From the NCBI GenBank assembly GCA_030411725.1, contig MU839829.1:186001-250000 (forward strand): a stretch of 64,000 bases of DNA. Reading direction: 5' to 3'. The notes under the pieces are model-generated. The model saw nothing but the letters and a program-made list of their open reading frames with translations, had not been told where the DNA came from and searched no databases. The stretch is from Echria macrotheca (Eukaryota > Ascomycota > Sordariomycetes > Sordariales > Schizotheciaceae). Made by a program: the position numbers and the translations under genes. Of the stretch, positions 34,113-45,462 are shown piece by piece (the stretch's first letter is position 1; each line of letters starts with the position of its first letter).

Positions 34113-36299
34113 CGTGGCAAATTCTTTCTCCTTCTCGCCGCAGCGCTTGATCTTTTGTCGAGCTCAAGGTACGCAGATAGATATCAAGCACCACGCACAA
34201 GGGGAAACCCATGGTCTCCACGTCACTGACTCTATCACAGCGTCTTCTTGTCAACCATAAGGCTCTATACGCCGCATTTATATGCCTTCCGGCTCACAAG
34301 AATTGCCATCACATATATTAAACATGTCCTTTGAAGAATTACAAGCCGTAGTTGCTTCAGACTACGTGTTTTTATCGTGTAAGCGGATATCATTCTTCTG
34401 AGTGCCTAATGACAGTCTTTAAAGAGCGGCGCTCACGGGAGTTTTAGCAGGCTCGTAGAAAACAACTTTGTTTTCCTTCGCCGTGAACCTACCAGACTGC
34501 AGCAAAAACGAGAAAACATGTTAGCTTTGGATCATGATATCTGTGCGCGTGATCAAAACTGTTGGGTCACTACGAAATAGACACGTGGTTGAGGTCGCTG
34601 TTTCGAGATCAAGCACACCATCTGGGTAGTGTAGGAACAACTACCGCAAGTGGACGCTGCAGAAAGTCTGCATCAAGCGAGCCTTAGTCTAATCACTGGC
34701 TGGTAGCGTTGCCCGGTGTAAAGTTCCTGCAGAAAACGGTGTCATTGGATGATTACAAACTACCAGTCAAGATACCGAGGAGGTTCTCAAATGTCAGCAA
34801 GACAAAAAGATACAGCTTAGATATGGGAGTCCCGTTAATTATGCAACTGCGTGGCTCGCCTCAAAGATTACCCTAATCGATTTGTAAAATTTGAGGTCGG
34901 AGACAATAGCTTCCGTCTGGAAGCTATGCAAAGCTCGGTTCAGGGGCACTCACCTGCACAACGGGCTCGACCCGACAGAAACATCCGGCTTCGGCAGCTG
35001 GTACGTACCTAACAACTCGCCCAAGCCTTACCCCTGGATTACGCGGGCCGCTTCCACAACGACGGGAGCTTACCAGCCGCCGGATAGCTTTCAAGACCCC
35101 GCTATTCTCTCAACGCCCAAGAGACCCAACGGTTGCAGTGTTCCAACCCCGCGAGCAACCGGCAGGCATCAAGCACCCGACCAACTCGCTTGTCAGAGCC
35201 GATGTGTGTCCGGCAGCGGGAGCCGCGGATGAGCCACCCCATGACGCATCTGACAACGCTTCCAACTCGTCCCGGACCTGCCCGTGGTGCAGTAGCCACA
35301 CCCTGCGCGTGATCCCTCTGCCAATGGCACGGCTGCCATGATCGACACAACCCAACCCCGCGCGGCAACCCAGCATTAGGACATGATGAGGGATGGGAAG
35401 GCGGTCTCCTGGCAGCCAGCAACCTAGTTGCAAAGAGGCTGATCGGACCGAATGCTCCGGACAGAGTAAACCCCAACCCTGGGGCTGCTCTTGACCGCCA
35501 CAGCGCGGCAGGACGGCAAGGCCTGTAGGAAGTTGGGATAACAGTGGATGCCATCCTCCGGTGGGCAGCAGCCCAATAAGCACGAGACCGTCCCATGGTT
35601 GATCTCCCCACTGATGCTCCCCCATGCCTCCGCCCGGCGGAACCAGTTGGGACAGAAGTACCCGAATACCCGCCCTCAGGCAGCTCCAGGGCGGCAGGTC
35701 GGCCGTACGAGGAGAGATGAGTCGACCCAGGAATCCCAAATACGACAAATCGCCAGAGACCATGCTGATAAACACCCGGTCACTTGATCGACTGCGTGCC
35801 ACCAGGTCCACCAGGGACATTCCGTCTGGTGAGTGGTCATACCGGGACACCGCGGTTCCTATCAACCATGTCAGAAGCAGGTCGAGAGGCGATTTGATAG
35901 GCGTGAACTGACCGACCGCTGCGGCACCGGCGACGCCTTGGGGGTCCTGTTGTTTCCGCGGCCAAGAGCCCCATAATGCCGAACCCAACGCGTTCTGCCG
36001 CCCGCATCGCCTCGCTGGGCGAGACCATGGCAGTCGGGGTCCGCGGTCGCAATGACAGCCTCATTCGAGACGAACCTGATAGCGCCAATCTAGAAAAGCG
36101 AAGCTCAAATCCTCGCTCTCATTCTTGATTCATCGGCTGGGACCGGCTCCGGTTTGCATGTGGCTTGTGAATAAGTTGGTTTTGTCGGTCTTTGCCCACA
36201 TGCACAACTGGGCATTGAGCATTGGTTGTTCTTACGACGTCATGCTGGCCCGACAAGTTTTGAGGATGTGGCGAAGGCGCTGTCATCTCGGTATGCACC

Positions 36300-36665
36300 A
36301 TGGAGATGTTGTGGAAGGCGTTTTGTCGATCATGGCCGGTTTTAACTATTGCCAAGGAAGCCGTAAACCCCCTCAATTGGGCAGCAACTGTGGCGAGTGC
36401 TTCTGCATTTTCCATATCGGTGTGGCGGTGCCGGGAAGCCCGCAGTCCGTCCGGATACGGGTCCACGGGGTCGTTCGACTTGCACCAGATCCTGGGCGAT
36501 CTAGAACCGCCTCCCGAGGATCAGGCACCGTGCCCCAGGTGTGGCTCATCCTGGAGCCCGATTGCGTGTCTTGAACTACCGACGCCGAGCTGCACATGTC
36601 GGGATGATGGAGCCCTGTTGAGCTGTCCTGTGGCGATTTGTAGTCTCGGCCGAGCTACCAGGTAG
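36300..36665 (+). CDS. Doubtful hypothetical frame with CPRCG motif
   Basis: 121 codons with a CPRCG and a later CTCRDDG segment that look like half zinc-ribbons, and a plausible helix at the start. Opposed by frames of similar length on the other strand, so it may be chance. Listed only so that the stretch is not read as empty. Confidence 0.15.
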   Translation: MEMLWKAFCRSWPVLTIAKEAVNPLNWAATVASASAFSISVWRCREARSPSGYGSTGSFDLHQILGDLEPPPEDQAPCPRCGSSWSPIACLELPTPSCTCRDDGALLSCPVAICSLGRATR

Positions 36666-39006
36666 CCTGCTAGCCTGGTATCGGAAGGTCCACCAGCTTC
36701 GCTGCAGCCAACTGACGATGCAAGGAACCGTTGGACAAGCACCACTCAGCCGTGTCCGGAAAACATCCCGTCATCCCTCGATGGTGATTGGCTCCATGAT
36801 GGCGCGGTGAATAATAAGTCGTTGCAGAAGGCGCAGCGTGACGGTCTCTTTGGCAGTTGAAAATGCTGTCAGGGTCGTTTTTAACACGCTGGGAAGTGGA
36901 CTCGGATGATACGGCATGGGTCTTGAGCAGCGTCACAATCTGGGAACGATCTCAACCGGGACGCATGCGAATGGCTGATGACGGAGTGCTGCCTTTCGAA
37001 ACAGGGCCCGTCAAGCTGATGCGGGGTTGTAGAGTATGCAGCCATCTCAGATGAGATGACCTCGTGCCAGCTCGTCATAACCTCAATCGGGCAAAGAGCC
37101 TGGAGATCTTGGCTAAAAGTGGTTTTATACGTCAAGATACGCAACTGCAGTTTCGTGGTCTACTGGACCCTGAATTCGAGCCCAGGAGGATGGCCTGGTC
37201 ATGCCCGTAATCCCGTGCTGCACTCACTGAATAACCGCTGCCGGCGAGATGAAGAGAAACTTACCAGCCATGCGGCCCGCGAGGCTGGCCGCGGGAGGAC
37301 CGTTCCGAGTTCCCACAGCGTCCGGCGGCAATAAAAAGACGTCTGAACTACCTACTTTCTTGTCCGAGACCCACCGGGCGGAAGGTTGTCGGAGCACCTT
37401 GCGACAATTGAGTGCCAACAACTCGAGCAGGTGGAATTTCCTGTGCGCGGATTCGGCAGGTGGGGAGAGTTATCTGCAAGCGGTCAGCTCAATGGGACGG
37501 GCTGTGGAAGACGTGTCGTGCACGGTGTTGCGATATCGTCACGGATGGCCTGTGATGGAAGGGTCGAGTACGGTCTGGGTGCCTGAGTGTTCCTTTGTTA
37601 GCGGGGTTGACACTGGAAATCTTTTTTCTTTCCCCTCTCCGCCCACCGCCCAGGACAGGTAGGGCCCCGCAGTGGGGTCCGGTTGGTGAACGAGACCCCG
37701 AACGAGGGGCACTCACTCGGTTCCCAAACTGCGGTTTTCCCGGCCAGAGAAAGCTGTCGGGGGTGCTAGAACGGTCTGCACAACACGGGTGGGATGTTCA
37801 GCTTCCTCGGCCATGCAGTCGCGACGGCATTGGTGCGGGATCTGGCGCGGAACCTTGCACAGCATAAGGCGTACTTAGTAAAATACAAGGTCCCGGCTGC
37901 CAGTTGCCAGCTTGCTTTGACAACGGGCATAACAAATCACCCCACCCGGTGCTGCTGCTGGAGTTCTGGATTCAAACAACGGCAGCTGAATGAAGCTTCT
38001 CGCAACCACTGCGCCCACGGCACACCAGTTCTCGGCTGCACCGGTCTTCACCCGACGTGACGGCCAATGTCCGTGACTACTGCCAGCCGTGCTCGAAAAA
38101 GGTCGACCGAGCGAGCGAGGCGGGTCCGCTCGGGAGGAGCTCGCTTTCTCTTGGACACAATGTTGAAGTGCAGGAGAGATTAAGTCCGGGGCTGCCTGAA
38201 AATTGCGAAGTCGCGAGGAGCAAGCAGATAAGTCTAGACCTGGGAGTGGAAAAATGCTGGAGGACGAGGATTGCGCAGAACCCTGCGGTAAGCGCCGCGC
38301 GCCCGTGGAGCCAATCACACCAACAAAGGAGCATTTGCTCCGGGGAGAGCTTGCCTCCCCCCGACAAGGTACCACATTTCTGTGCTGTGGTCCTCGAAGA
38401 TCTCAGGTAGCAAGCACGCAGAGAAAGCAAATTCCCCATACCACCGAGTATATACCGCGCTTGCAACCGAAAACATGGCGGTGCCTGGCTTCTCCGGCTG
38501 CACACGCACAGCAATCCTTCCTTTTTCAGACCGGCGGGCTTGCGTGTCGGTATGGTTGGTCTTTGCCACAGCATCCGAGTCCAGGACTCCTCCCGAAGTG
38601 CCTGAAATCCGCCACACCTTCTGTTGAGGCTTGCCCTGAAGGTCCCCCAATAACTGTTGGCACACCATTGGACGCGGGCCCACCCAGCGTCCTCGCCCTA
38701 CCGGCATCCTGACCCTCCTGACCACACGGCCTACCCAAACCCGGGAAGGTAGTGTACATTCCATCTCTTTACGTCCCCCAACCTTTCCCCCGGGACTCGG
38801 AAGCCAAACCCAGCTGGCCGTGCCCGCACCGACAGCCACAGCCACCGCCGGCTCCCACGCAACCCGACTCGAGACGGAATATCAAGCCACACCCAAGACA
38901 ACACATATACATAAATCCCACCGCAAACAAAGGAGCAGCCCATGTCGCCCATACCATCTCGACCATCTTCTCATCCCGTCGGAGACCATCTGGGTCGACC
39001 ATTTTA

Positions 39007-39207
39007 ATGTGCACTGAGCACATCACCAGTGACTGCCCAGCCTGCGGGAAAGACTACCTAGTCTATGTCGAGTTCTGTAAGGACTTCCATCCTCCCCTGA
39101 GCCGCTGTCCCAGGGGCACCGTCGTCAGCCGCATCGAGATGGAAGAGGGAGATTGTCCGAGCCCCGTTTGTCCCAACAGCAGGAACGGCGGGTGCGCTGT
39201 GATGTAG
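39007..39207 (+). CDS. 66-residue Cys-rich protein ending in a CaaX box
   Basis: Starts at the ATG at 39007 and stops at 39205-39207. Eight cysteines in 66 residues: C2, C10, C13 (CPAC), C24, C34, C50, C55 and C63, with spacing and CP/CPxC contexts typical of small zinc-binding ribbons rather than of secreted disulfide proteins; there is no signal peptide. The last four residues are CAVM, a good CaaX farnesylation box (aliphatic Ala-Val, final Met). Small cysteine/histidine-rich fungal proteins of this kind are frequent in genomes and uncharacterised. The frame is open upstream to 38752, but the upstream part is Pro/Thr-rich and unlike protein, so I prefer the short form. Predicted: membrane-tethered zinc protein; function unknown. 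Confidence 0.55.
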   Translation: MCTEHITSDCPACGKDYLVYVEFCKDFHPPLSRCPRGTVVSRIEMEEGDCPSPVCPNSRNGGCAVM

Positions 39208-39302
39208 CAGGTCGACCCAAGAGCACGAACATCCAAACCGCGACAACAACACAACAAAAGGGGAGAGACGGCGGAGGGAAACGGACAGAGCACGCTCGCC
39301 AT

Positions 39303-40717
39303 CTACAACTTTTGTCCGCTGGGACCGACTTCGACAACTTGATCCAGTCCCTCATATTCCGGGACGTCGAAGTCGTACTTCTTTGCGATCGTTGGCGTCA
39401 CGAAACTGTGGAGAGTTTAGCAGGGCGGGGAAGAAGGATGACAGAGAGGAGCGGGGAAAGTGACGACTTAAAGGGTGGGAGACAGCGAACAGTACGTACC
39501 GTCCTCCAATGAAGTGGCGTCCGTGGAAGAATTTGACAAGAGGCTTGGGTGCGGTCAAGCTAACGAGGACATCAGGGTGGAACAAGCTGCCGACGCCCGA
39601 CGTGGGTGGTCCCTTCTCGATATTCCACGATGACGGGGCATCTACCGAGGTGACGGGAATTTTGGTCTCCTCCATGGCCCGGATCACGGCGGGAAATGGC
39701 TCCCTAACCTCGCCAGAGAAACTGAAGCCTCCTCGAAATCAGCTGGTTTGGCCGATTCCAACGGGGTCCTAGGAGATCAACGTACCGAAGATGGCATCAA
39801 CAACATGATCGGCCGAGTTGAGAGCGGCAGGGAAGTCGTCGACGAAAGGGACATCGAGATCTTCCAATTGTTTGGCCAAGCGCTAAGAACACGATGAGCG
39901 TCAGGCCAAGGGGTTTAATGGAAAGACATCAGCAGGACTGGGAAGAGATGGGCATCCGGAAAGGCGACAATATACACGCAACGCCTAAGTGTGAGGAACT
40001 AGTGTATTGGAGGCGCGGGCCACCACCAACGCGAGCAGGAACTTGCCCGGCGAACGATGGATATTTTTGCAAAAAAGAGAAACTCAACAAACAGGGAATA
40101 GAGAGATATGCCATCAGTGCAGGTGTTTCGGTCTGGGTTTGAGATGGGAAACGGGGCTTACCTGGTAGAGCTCATTCTTGCTCCGTTTGGGATAATAGAT
40201 TGTTGGCTGGTAGCCATAATGGCGGAGGTGGCGAGCCGCGACCAGACCGTCGCCCCCTGAGTAACTGTTAGCGCATGGGCCAACCCCCTGAACACCCAAA
40301 CAAAAGCCGTGGCTCGTCAGACTGACCGTTGTTTCCCGGGCCTACCGCAACGAGAATTCGGGGGCCCTTGGAAATCGGATGGACTCTGTACACTGGTGGA
40401 AGTTAGCATCGAGGTTGTAGCAGGAATGCATGGGATATTGGCCGACGAGCATCTGCTGCTGGGACAACTGTTGGGTGCACGTACCAGCCTGCGAGACAGA
40501 AAGGCCGGCAAGCTCCATGAGCTGGTCGATGGAGAAGGCCCCGGTGCTCATCAGCTCCTTGTCGAGCGCAGCGGCAGCCTTTGCAGAAAGAGTCTAGAGC
40601 CGTAGAGATATGTGAGCCTAGAGAATTCTCCCGAATGCCCCAAAAGCGGAGGCTGCTCGCCTTTGCATCACCATCTGTTCTGCATCAGGTGATCCCTGGA
40701 CGTACCTTTAGCGCCAT
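39303..40717 (-). CDS. NAD(P)H-hydrate epimerase (YjeF N-terminal domain), 236 aa, 7 exons
   Basis: Minus-strand exons are 40717-40706, 40593-40485, 40392-40327, 40256-40162, 39882-39786, 39728-39500 and 39405-39303; all six joins keep frame. Introns are 57-112 bp except intron 4 (279 bp). The protein begins MALKTLSAKAAAALDKELM and has the YjeF-N features: STGAFSIDQLMELAGLSV, the Rossmann segment ILVAVGPGNNGGDGLVAARH, DAIFGFSFSG, and SVDAPSSW with the catalytic-type Asp. The family epimerises the R and S forms of hydrated NADH/NADPH so that the partner dehydratase can repair them. Length agrees with stand-alone fungal/animal epimerases. The first exon codes for only four residues. Divergently transcribed from the MRPS16 gene across 382 bp. 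Confidence 0.92.
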
Positions 40718-41099
40718 CTTGAACAGCAATTCGACGCCGATGGGGGGCAATTCTATGACGATGAAGAGAGCAAGAATTGATGCAGAACACGTGGGAACAG
40801 CTAACACTCGAGGAGAGCCGAGTGAGGTGTTGCAAGAGCACTTTGTAGATGAGTGAGGGGCTTGATGGCGTTGACTGACATCACCTCGATGGCCTGAAGC
40901 GTGGGAAGCTCTCAGGTGCTTGGGCCAGCGACGGAGCTGCTCACGGCTCCGCGGTGGGTGACTAAGCCGGTGGTTGCGCCGTTTGTTGATTGGCTGCATC
41001 GCCCAATTGAGACATGACCCCAAATTTTGTCTGTCGATTGACATCGCGACGTCGAATTTCAGAACTCTCGCCAAACCTGTCGCCGAAGCCCAAGGAACC
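40718..41099. promoter_or_regulatory. Bidirectional promoter region, NAD(P)HX epimerase / MRPS16
   Basis: The 382 bp between the two divergent ATGs must drive both housekeeping genes. No TATA-like element stands out and no gene is present. Confidence 0.55.
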
Positions 41100-41604
41100 A
41101 TGGTGCTCCGACTCCGACTTGCGCGCCTCGGCCGCAAGAACGCGCCTTACTACAATATCGTGGTCGCCCATGCCCGGTACGATTCCACCCCTCGAGCCAT
41201 CACCACGCGGGGATGCACCTAACAACTCCGAACACTGAGCTAATCGAGACTGTGCAGAACCGCGCGCAATAGCAAACCGCTAGAAGTCATCGGGACATAC
41301 GACCCGAGCCCGAAGAAGGACACATACGACGAGTCGGGCGAATTGCACAAGGACATCAGGCTCGACCTCACGAGGGCCCGGTACTGGGTAGGCGTCGGCG
41401 CCCAGCCAAGTACAACCGTCTCGCGGATATTGAGCATGGTACGTGAAAACCTGTTGGACCAACGTTTGTTTCGGGCTCCCAGAAGAAATGCTGAATAAGT
41501 TTGTGATATCACAGGCTGGCATCATGCCACCCCACCGCCACGTCCCTACCACGCCGACGCCCACGCAACCGGGCGAAGCTACGAAACAAGATCAGGCAGC
41601 CTAG
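41100..41604 (+). CDS. MRPS16: Mitochondrial small-subunit ribosomal protein S16 (bS16m), 115 aa
   Basis: Exons are 41100-41176, 41258-41438 and 41515-41604; introns of 81 and 76 bp with GTACG donors. The protein opens MVLRLRLARLGRKNAPYYNIVVA, the conserved bS16 beta-strand with the RLGRKxxPxY motif, continues with RNSKPLEVIGTYDP and LDLTRARYWVGVGAQPSTTV, and ends in a Pro/Thr-rich extension. It is a component of the mitoribosomal small subunit. Length is close to bacterial S16 plus a short C-terminal tail. Confidence 0.95.
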
Positions 41605-42252
41605 CCCCCAGGCGATGGCATGTTTTAATATTTTCATCCACATTGTACAAATAGACGAAGCATCGACGGCGTTTTGGTAGTTATACAAGGCTGTACAAAT
41701 CTATCTATCTATCTACTCTCAGTTCACCAAGCGCGTTGTTAGCTGCGGTCTCGATTACCGAGTCGGAATGAAAGCCGAGAAGGAGTCCGGAGCGCTCCAG
41801 GTGCCAATTGAGAGCGCGGACTCGGATGGTCGCTCCTAGGTCCAAGGGAGCAAGGATGGGACTTGGATATCGTCGAAAGTCGCGGAGCTTGCGATCGGGT
41901 CTCACGGGGTCTTCTAAGCCAGGGACGAGTGCGATGAGCTTTATCAGGACAATAATGCTGGGAAGGTGGGCAAATAACACCTTAAGCACGTGTCAGCGTC
42001 TCAAGTTGTGAAGATGGAGGGATCGTTGCATGTATTGGTCCAAGACAAACTACACAACATCTGGACCCTAGCATTGCCGCTGGTCAACCTCCCGCTCTCA
42101 TGCTATGTCCATATCCAATGCACCAAACGCCCAAGCCAATCGTACTCAGTCGAAATGTATGTCCCAGACCCCAACCTCCTGTATAAACCGTCTTCGCCAT
42201 GTGCACCACGCCATAATCTGCCCCGAGCGGCCGCGAAAAGCACGCTTCTTCT
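41605..42252. other. Convergent intergenic region
   Basis: Between the 3' ends of MRPS16 and the amino-acid transporter. Only antisense-like short frames; a run of ATCT repeats lies at 41701-41714. Confidence 0.55.
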
Positions 42253-44056
42253 TTAGTGCTTGACGAAAAATGTGTTCATCGACAAGCATACTACCATCAC
42301 GCAGCACCCGTATATTGACAGACCCAGTGCCATCTTGCGCAGCAGGCCGTGTTCGAGATGTTCCAGATCCCAGCGCCACCTCCGACGCCACCTCCACGGG
42401 GCCCGCGATGCCACACTGCTGACGGCACTCACGACGGAGTGGAGGCTCGCAACGCTTTCCAGCATCCCTGAATTGGCAACCGCTCCATCCGTCTCATCGC
42501 TGTCGTCGTAATCAGCATCGTCGTCCTCCTTAGTCAGCCGCTGATGGTGAATATCTTCTGGATCGCTAATCTTATAGAAGAAGAGACCGGGGAGAATAAA
42601 GGAGATAGCCGTCGATCCGGTGCTTCCAACGTAGGCGAGAACAGTGTCAAGGCTGGAGACGTTGAGCGCTGTGAAGTAGCTCAAGATGAGTATACCGCTC
42701 GTGATGAGAGCAAATCTCAGTTCCGACATGGCCACCACCGGAGCACCATGGCTATCGAGTGAAGTCGTTGCGGCATTCGAAGGCAGAAGAGGCTGTACCC
42801 CAGGAACGGGAATGCCTGCGGGCCGAGAGCTTTTGTTTGGACGCCATCTCAGGACTGCATCGATCGAAGCGCGACATGGATGGACTTGTAACGGAATACT
42901 GAAAGTTACTAGAATGACGATGGCTGCCTTTGCAATAGTCGAGGGGAGAGAAGCGGGATCTGCGATATTTAGCAAGGCCCAAAGCGAGCACTGGAGCTGA
43001 CCTACACATTGACACGATATTTCCCTCGACGTTATTACCAAAAGTGAGGTATCCCGTAATGGCCACGAGAATATAGACGGAAGCAGCAGAACCTATACTG
43101 GCACTGATAACACCTACGATACTCGCAGGCGAATTATCTTTGATCTCGTTAAGAATCGAAAACATCTACCGTTGGTCAGTTCTGGAAGTCAAACTTCGAA
43201 GACGGGAAACTTACGTTCTGGTGGCATGTATAAGCAAAGATGACGACCGGCAGACTGCTAAGGGCCTGAACAGGACCGCGCCAAGTGATGACATTGATGT
43301 CTCCCTTGTTTGGATAGTCGTCTTCGGTGAAGTGATAGACGACCAGGATAACCAGGTATCCAATGGACACGAGGGCGACGATGCTGGTATACTTGAGCGA
43401 GTCGAGCTTCTTTGGGAAACTGAGGGGGATAATGAATATGAGGAAGAAGACGGTGATCCAGAACCGGCGGTCCGAAAGAAAAAGGAGGTCTGTATTGTCA
43501 CTTCCAAAAGCCTGTGCGACCCCGGGCATGAGGTCGCCAATGATAATCATGTACGAGACGCCGACCCCAAAGCATTTGATAGCGATCGCTGCGTCGAAGA
43601 CCACAGCAGCGTTGGGGTAAGTCAGCTGCGACAGCGCAAAGAAAGAGGATGAGCCCCTGTCGATGTATCGTGCGCACCTCGCCTGGAGGTAGAGACCGAA
43701 GGCTGAAGTGAGTCCGCACCATATGATGAGAAGAACACCCAGCATGATGCCGAAATGCGACATTGCGGACGGCATGGCGAGAGTTCCAGCACCAATAACT
43801 GCGACGGCTGTTAGAGACCAGCTCAGAGGCAGGGGAGGGTTGGTCATACTCGTATTCAGCAGATTGATGTTGCTGCTCATCATGGAGGCGTGACCTCCGC
43901 CCGCTTTGGGGCTACGGCCCATACGTTGTCTGGAAACCAACGGTGAGTATGTATGCATACTGGGTGAGCTCAACGCGAACGATGAGAGACATACTGAACC
44001 ATGTTTCCACCTCCCGCGCCTCCTGGAGCACTACCGATTGTCGAATATCCCGTCAT
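42253..44056 (-). CDS. AVT-type vacuolar amino-acid transporter (530 aa, 5 exons)
   Basis: Minus-strand exons are 44056-43995, 43929-43850, 43798-43215, 43165-43006 and 42959-42253; introns of 65, 51, 49 and 46 bp. Splicing restores conserved joins that the raw frames break, notably NLLNT|IIGAGTLAMPSAMS and NIVSM|YPASLPSTIAKAA. It belongs to the AAAP/SLC38 family: the TM1 IGAGTLAMP motif, SYMIIIGDL, FAYTCHQN in the middle, FGNNVEGNI, and PLQVHPCRASIDAVL followed by the last three to four spans. An acidic loop (EDDDADYDDSDE) lies between late spans. About 11 membrane segments. Most like the yeast AVT proteins that move neutral amino acids across the vacuolar membrane; direction and substrate are not readable. 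Confidence 0.92.
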
Positions 44057-44783
44057 AGCACATCAAGCCGATTCCCCCCTCCAACCACGTATTTGTTTTG
44101 TTTCGCGCAGTCTTGAGACGGAGAACAGAGACGGGGGTAGGATTCTTCGTTCGAGGGCGACGTCGTGCGTCGACCTGGTTCTCGGAACGCAATCCGGATT
44201 GCCCAGAAATGCTGTGATGACGATGGCTGAGGACACGGAGTCTCGAGGAGAGTCTTCGACGGACAAATTGTGCAAAGAATATCGTTGGTACCCGCCGGTT
44301 GTCGTCGACGACGGTGTCGGGATAGATTGCTCGAGTGTTGAATGATCGATAACGTTGACAGTTGGGATTGAAGGGATCGCTCCGCACGTCAAAAGAGGCC
44401 AGCGCTGGCGTCAGTCCATGGCAGGCACCCGATCGATGATCGCCGCTGATTGGGTGGGCCTGGTGGGGTTCCCACAAGCCACGTCCCCATCAGCCTTACT
44501 TTCGGATCCACCTGCCGTGCGCAAGCGTCATCGGCCAGCCCCGTTCCTGGCTGTCCGACGAAGAACGACACGAACGACTCGCCAGCCGCGATTGTCCACC
44601 CCATTTCACTGCGCACAACGGCATTGCACCTTGGCCGTACGACGCGCAGAGGTGAGACAAGAAACTCTATTTCCGAAGCACTCGAGTAACCCGGGAGACG
44701 GACTTGCTGCCCACATAGAGTCAATCAATTTACCTTGTTTAATTGGCCGCCGTCCTGCGATTCGTGTCGACGGCTTCGAAAAC
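44057..44783. other. Divergent intergenic region
   Basis: Shared upstream region of the amino-acid transporter (minus) and the RO10-like gene (plus). Frames present are under 150 codons and without domains. Confidence 0.5.
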
Positions 44784-45462
44784 ATGGACGACGCGCTCGA
44801 CAACACCACGCTTTCCACAATCTCCCTGCTGGAGGCTCGACTTCTTCGCATCGAGCATCTCATGTATGGCCAAAGCGAGCATTCTCTTGAACCATCCGAC
44901 GAATCGGCAAGCGTCGCTCTGGCCGACCTCGAACACCGCTTTGCATTGCTGCTTCGTCACGTCCGCGTCTACTCCGAGCTCCTCAAAATCTGTATGTTCC
45001 CGGTCATGGCCGAGACCCATCGGTGAGGCTTGACTCTAACCAGGACTGCTAGACAAGTCGCATCCTTCGCTCTTCCAGCCGCCCTCGCTCAATTCCCCCC
45101 CTCCAACAGAGCTGTCATCGGAAGCTCTTCGCGCCACTGTTCTTTCCTACGCTTCGTCATTCCACTCGATAGCCTCGGCACTTACAGCTGTGACAACAGA
45201 CACCCCGGTGCCTGATCCCAAACTCAGTGCCGAGCTTGCCTCCCTGATACCTCGGATGAAGGGCCTCGAAGCCATCCAGCTCGCACAGGAGGCTGATATT
45301 GCCGAACTCCGGGCGCGCAGCGAGCGGGTGATGCGTGCATGGTATGAAGGGAGAGTTCTTCGATATGGACAATTCGTCGCCGAGGCAGAGACCCGTTTTG
45401 AGAAGGTGGAGACTGGTATCAGGAGAGCCCAGAGGGCACAGGAGCAGGAGTCTGCCATCTGA
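44784..45462 (+). CDS. Dynactin p22/p24-type subunit (RO10-like nuclear distribution protein), 205 aa
   Basis: Exons are 44784-44991 and 45053-45462 (61-bp intron, GTATGT...GACTGCTAG), joined through a split Tyr codon. Starting MDDALDNTTLSTISLLEARLL, the protein is almost entirely alpha-helical: an N-terminal helix (LLEARLLRIEHLMYG), a middle helix (LADLEHRFALLLRHVRVYSELLK), a short Pro-rich linker, and a C-terminal coiled coil (PRMKGLEAIQLAQEADIAELRARSERVMRAWYE). This pattern and length match dynactin subunit 3 (p22/p24), known in Neurospora as RO10 and required with dynein for nuclear positioning. Assigned from pattern, not from alignment. Confidence 0.7.

Larger units (their letters stand above)
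33039..39006. other. 6-kb gene-poor stretch
   Basis: No convincing full gene. 33300-34900 is AT-richer, with a perfect hairpin at 33315-33341 and a small coiled-coil frame (listed separately). 34900-38700 is GC-richer and has overlapping frames of 100-290 codons on both strands (for example minus 35110-35988 and plus 36300-36665), but their predicted proteins are compositionally odd (Gly/Trp/Ser/Pro-rich) without domains. Confidence 0.4.

Noticed and set aside
35110..35988. 292-codon minus-strand frame
   Set aside because: Gly/Trp/Leu/Ser-rich translation without domain, repeats or splice context, opposed by other frames; probably chance in GC-rich DNA.
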